This document shows positions 39,301 to 45,300 of a stretch of DNA of 64,000 nt, piece by piece. Under the pieces are notes generated by a model that did no database searches, was not told the DNA's origin, and saw only the letters and a program-made list of their open reading frames with translations. This DNA comes from Micropterix aruncella (taxonomy: Eukaryota; Arthropoda; Insecta; Lepidoptera; Micropterigidae): positions 10,329,597-10,393,596 of the forward strand of contig OX155957.1 in NCBI GenBank assembly GCA_944548615.1. The letters run 5' to 3'. How positions within the stretch are numbered: position 1 is the stretch's first letter; each line of letters begins with the position of its first letter. The position numbers and the translations under genes are program-made.

Positions 39301-42300
39301 ATAGTAAACCCCGCTCTATGTAAATGTAAATGTAAATGTAAATATAAATTTATATACATTTTGCCGTAGGCAACCCGAGCTAATCGCCATTCATTTGAAG
39401 GGTTAATAATCAATAAACAGACTGATACATTATACCAGTCATATTAATTTCTTTTCCAATATCTTCCCACAATTTTGATTTTATCGCCATCTTTTTATAT
39501 GAATTATCATTTGTATTATATAGGCAGGGGTGTCTCCGAACATATTCTACCAGTTTTTCACTCATAATGCTTGTATTTTCACGCGTACGTCGGACGCTTT
39601 CAAGAAATTTGTAAACAAATACAACGCCCGGCGTCAAAGCGTTCTAGCGCGACGTCAGAGCACCGCGTACTGCCGGCGCCCGCGCTCTGTTTGACAGTAT
39701 AATACCGTCACAGTACAACATTTATATGATCAGTGAGTACAACACAACTCGGCGCTATAACGCGGCGTCAGGATTTACGCTGTAGCGCTGTGGTAGCGCT
39801 CTGACGCGCGCTAAATACGCGTTCTGTTTGGCGAGGCCTTAATTTGTATAAAAAACAAATGCCATAGAGACAAACCTATTATACCTACGTAACTTTGCGT
39901 GGGATAAGTGTGTCTGTAAGTCATCTGTTTTTATACAAATTCAAGGGTCCGGATATCATAATCCGTTGCGTACGTTGCGTAGGTACTTGGACAAGTGTGA
40001 CGCCGGCCTTATTCTTTCATCTTACCTTCACTGCCAAATATCCGTTGGGCGAGGTGTCGGATATCCTCAAAACGTAGGACATAACAGGTCCGTTGGGAAA
40101 AGGCCCTGGCTCCCATGATAGAGAGATCCTGTGCGGATCGACAGCCGTGATTCTTACTGCAATTGGAGGTGACGTCGGCGGACCTAGCGGCAGGGTGCTT
40201 ATAACGACGCTAGGTTCTGACACGATGGGATCGCCATGGCGAGCCGATAGAAGGACGGCAACGCGAAACTGCAAAATATAATACGCACGATCATTTTACG
40301 AATAACAAGTCTCCACGTTCATCCCAGGTTCTTCTTCTTTTTTGATTTGATGGCTCCACCCAAAGAGGGTGATTTCTGCCAAGTGTGCCGTTCAAATAGG
40401 AGGAAATTTATTTATGTTAGTGGACGTCACTGAAACAAGCAAAACATCACTCCGTCAAGAACACAACATCGAATAATAATTTAAGATATAGTGAAATACA
40501 TATAACGTTTAACATGAAAACTCTATGTAGGAACATTCAATAATTATTATTAAATGGACATACTGTTGAGTTTAATAAATTTACATGTTTGTTGTACCAT
40601 TTGTTGTACATGTAGATACTCTAGATCAGTGTTTTTCAACCATTTTTAGATCGCGATCCCTTTTTGGTAAATAACACCGATACGCGACCTTCCCTTACAC
40701 TGTAATTTAGTTTTAACAACCCCCCCCCCCCACCCCCGCCTAAGACTTTTACATTGAATACATATTTTTTTTGTAAAAACAATGGCGAAACTACATAATT
40801 TTACCGGTTTTTTTTTTCGAAGCTGTACCTAACTGTTTCCGTCTTAGGTCTATATAAAGTTTTGTAAAAGCAATAGCAAAACACATAATAAAAATGTTTC
40901 TCTTCCGAAGCTGTAAATGTTAGCATATTAGATAATTTAAGATAATTAAATATTTGGTAATAATTTATTTTAGATAGCATGCGACCCCCCGGGGTTTGCG
41001 ACCCACAAGTTGAAAACCACTGCTTTATATTATCAATAATGCATACCCGATATTTGGTGTAAGGTTGAAGGTTCTCCACACGTATAGTCGAATGCTCTCC
41101 CCAAGTCTGATTCCGACAGTACTGCCAAGCTCCTGCCACTTCCTCGTATCTCCACTGCACTAGGTAGCTCAGATTGGAGTATCGAGTTCCCTCCCACTCT
41201 AAAGATAAGGACGACGATGTCAAGGAATCGGCAACTAGAGCAGGTGCCGGAGGAGTGCCGATTAGATCTGAAAACATTAACACAAAATATGACCGGTACT
41301 TGACCGTATTTCGCAAGTTCCACCATATTTAGGAGTTTCGAAGAAAGCTTGAGTGGTTGAAGATTTAAGAGCAAAGATATGTTCACGCCCTCTCCTTACA
41401 ATCGTTTGATCACTTATCGACCTTTGGTAGGCAAATGGAGTGGCTTTCATTAGAAGATGTCGGGATTTTCACATACTCACCCTACTTTTTTGACAGTGAC
41501 ACCCTACTTTGAGACACTAATAACATAGGTATAGGTATACTAAAATAGAGCACGATTATTGAAATCTATATAGTATTATTTAATATTTATCTATAGTTTA
41601 TATGCATTTATGTATGTGTATATCTACGTACCTATATACTTGAAATTCATATTATTACGTCTTATTATATTTATACATATCTATCTTCTTAAATTTAATA
41701 TATTACATTTATTTGTTACGTGCTATAATATATATAAATAAAAAAAATAACGCAAATTACGTAAACCACTCTATTTTCTTTTACATTAAACCTACCTTAG
41801 TACAAGCGAGGCCTAGTTAGAATGGCTTTGCAACTAAAATATGTGTAACTTATAGATTTAATAAAGAATATTGAATTTGCATTTGTATTTGAGTTTGCAG
41901 AGCAGGAGGCCCAAATATGGAACTTTTTGCCATTGCAACTGACGTAACTTGAAAACCGGGTTTTAAAAATCTATTAAGACACATTTACTTCATATATAAA
42001 TCCCCCCCCCCCATCCTTCCCCCATCCTCTTTCCACCAGGTTTCTAGCTTGTCTTTATACCTACCCCATTCCTCTCTTCAATATTGAGTTAACTCATGTA
42101 CAGTGTATATTCACATTGAGTCAGTTACAGCTGTCAGTGTGTCGCCAAACCAACGCATAATGTTTACACACAATCAGTCACTCGTAAGTCGTACGTATGT
42201 CTTCAGTGTGTACACACGCTATTGGTCAGTCGGGAAAAATGCGTCATTTTGGCACGATATTTTTTTTCCATGCAATGCGACGCCGCACTACACAACGGAG

Positions 42301-45300
42301 GGGCAGCGACTGACTAACTACCAGTGACGACTACACACGTGGACAGAACCGCTCGCGCTGTCGCGTGTTGGGCTGGAATTGAAGTCAGCACTGACTCGAC
42401 AGCGCTGTACTGATTTGAACCAGGGTTGTTGCGAATATCAGCATCAGCAGATTATCAGCATTGGTTTCAATATCAACATCCACATTAACATAAATAAAAG
42501 ATAAATAACATAAGATACCTAAATAACATAAGGCTCACGGAGCTACCTTAAGTACAAACATAAGTACCTATAATAAATAATTTATTACACATACCTTTCA
42601 GTCTTTGGAAATATAAGTTGAGAGCCTCGTTACAACCCATAACACAATAGAGTTCCTTGGGCGGGAGGACCTCTGATGTTACGTTCTGTAACAGAAAGCC
42701 GCATTTTAGAGAACAAGATTTATAAGCAAGGATCAGATTTGTAAGCAAATTTGTCACCGAAGGGAGTCAAGCGCACGACTACTACCGTACAGCGGCTAAT
42801 ACCGTACATAGCTATTTTGATAAAAGGAATAGAGAAGAAAATAGAATCATGTTGCTAACGTGAGAAAATCGCTCAAAATCCACCTGCTCAGCATAAAAAA
42901 TATCTTATTGTGACTATTTTATGTTTAAGCAGATTCCTATGATACTTTTTTTTGTGAAATACATTACATTACATTACATTTACGTCGTGTCCAATTGGCC
43001 GCTAAAAACCGCTCTTGGACGTGTCAAAATATTTTTGTTAGGTAGTAAGTCTCATTACTACTTTAATCTTTACTTAACATACATAGGCTATCAAAAAAAA
43101 ATGTAAAGAAACTTTGGAACCTACTAAAAGTTATTCGTAGTAAAATCTTATTGCCAAACAAAAATAAAGGCTTATTAAATAAAATAGTAAATAATTCTAA
43201 TGGTTACGTACTAAAAGCCACTCAACACAATAATTAAAATAGTCAGTTAAAAAGTTGAATAAACAAAGCAGAAGCCTAAAAATTGAAATAGTCAATAATT
43301 CGACTATATACGTACTAAAAACTGTACATAGTAATATCCAAAGTAGTAAGTAAAGAGTTAAACTTATATTTAAATACTAAAAGTACAAATATTATTATCA
43401 TTCAAATTGGTACAATATTTGCAAAGTCATCCCTCGAATTCGGTCAGAACATAGAAAGGGTGGCCTCTCAGCGTCTCCTTAATGTTTTTTTTAATTGTAT
43501 GTCTTCCAGCTGTTTGATAGTGGTAGGGAGTAAATTTTTTGTGAAATACATTACATTACATTACATTTACGTCGTGTCCAATTGGCCGCTAAAAACCGCT
43601 CTTGGACGTGTCAAAATATTTTTGTTAGGTAGTAAGTCTCATTACTACTTTAATCTTTACTTAACATACATAGGCTATCAAAAAAAAATGTAAAGAAACT
43701 TTGGAACCTACTAAAAGTTATTCGTAGTAAAATCTTATTGCCAAACAAAAATAAAGGCTTATTAAATAAAATAGTAAATAATTCTAATGGTTACGTACTA
43801 AAAGCCACTCAACACAATAATTAAAATAGTCAGTTAAAAAGTTGAATAAACAAAGCAGAAGCCTAAAAATTGAAATAGTCAATAATTCGACTATATACGT
43901 ACTAAAAACTGTACATAGTAATATCCAAAGTAGTAAGTAAAGAGTTAAACTTATATTTAAATACTAAAAGTACAAATATTATTATCATTCAAATTGGTAC
44001 AATATTTGCAAAGTCATCCCTCGAATTCGGTCAGAACATAGAAAGGGTGGCCTCTCAGCGTCTCCTTAATGTTTTTTTTAATTGTATGTCTTCCAGCTGT
44101 TTGATAGTGGTAGGGAGTAAATTGTAGAATTTAATGCTAAGGTATAAGTAGCTTTTCTATACTTTTGCCAGTCTTGTTGGGGGCACGCATAAAAAGGGAG
44201 TTACCGCGTGTACGGTGAGAGTGAATGTCCGCTCTAGTTGCAGTTTCTGTTAAGTGCTGTCTGGCATGCATTAAGCACTGGTATATGAACGCCGAATATA
44301 TGTTCATTATCTTTGCCTTACGAAGTATTTATTCTCTGCATGAGGTCCTGGGCGTTATCTGATACATGCTGCGCAGTGCTCATTTTCGCAAAAGGAAGAT
44401 TCTTTTACTGTTCGCGGCATTTCCCCAAAATAGTAGTCCATAAGTCATTTATGAGCCGAAATATGCAAAATACACTGATTTGGCTGCCGCGAAGCCACAA
44501 AGCCTTCTGTTTTTTTAAATTGAGTATATCGAACTACAAGCCTTACTAGCTCATCGATCGATATGTGTATTCCATTTTAATTTACTGTCAATTCTTAGAC
44601 CTAAAAGAAATATATCTTCTGTGATGTTAATTTCGAAATACTCATATAATTCATTTAAATAGTTGAAATTGGTCGGTCGCGAAAATAATTATGTTTGATT
44701 TTGTAATATTTAGACGTAATTCATTAGCATTAAACCAATACTAACTATCTTGTGGCTTGTTCCTAATGAATCGAAGCATGAATCGATTTTCGAAAGAAAG
44801 ACAACAGTCTGCACTTGAATGAAGAGAGAAGAAAACGCGTGAGGGGAAAGAACGATCAAGGTTCATGCGGTGACGATGGATCTTGATCTTGACGGACCTT
44901 GACAGTGAAACTTTGTTTACATAGAAATTCTAAAAATAATACAGCGAAATGATGAAGAGTGCCTTTATGGTCAATAAAGTCATTATCTCGAAAAACTGTT
45001 AAATTAAAAGTAAAAAATGTCAACGTTTTTAATACTTCAGTAACAAAAAAGCAAAGGAATATGAGCCAATATATACTGAGAAGCTTCTACAACTTCCCTT
45101 AACCCAACCTCCCGGGAACTATTTGGGGATGTGGGAACATCCCAACTGTGCGCAGCAGCCACCCTGTGGATATGCAAGTATATTATTTATTTATTTGAAA
45201 TTACTTCATGAATTCCACATCAAATCAGTTGAAAAAAAAACATTAAGTATTAGAGAGCAGCAATGAAATTTTCGAGGTATCTGTTTACCCTGAATAGTGG

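Larger units (their letters stand above)
38743..39839 (+). mobile_element. PIF/Harbinger derivative with both gene ends
   Basis: It is flanked by TAA (38740-38742, 39840-39842). Inverted termini: AAGCCTCGCCAAAC on the left, and AGGCCTCGCCAAAC read inward from the right. The plus strand begins a Harbinger transposase (38956-39234) and the minus strand begins a MADF-domain protein (39410-39637). At 1097 bases it is a deletion derivative of a two-gene element. Confidence 0.88.
37494..40025 (-). other. Intron 4-5 contents
   Basis: It holds inverted-repeat arm 2 (37765-38068), a Helitron-like end (38095-38637) and a PIF/Harbinger derivative (38743-39839). Confidence 0.75.

Noticed and set aside
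42949..44123. A CRISPR-like or regulatory direct repeat
   Set aside because: There are only two 587-base units, both LINE 3' UTR.
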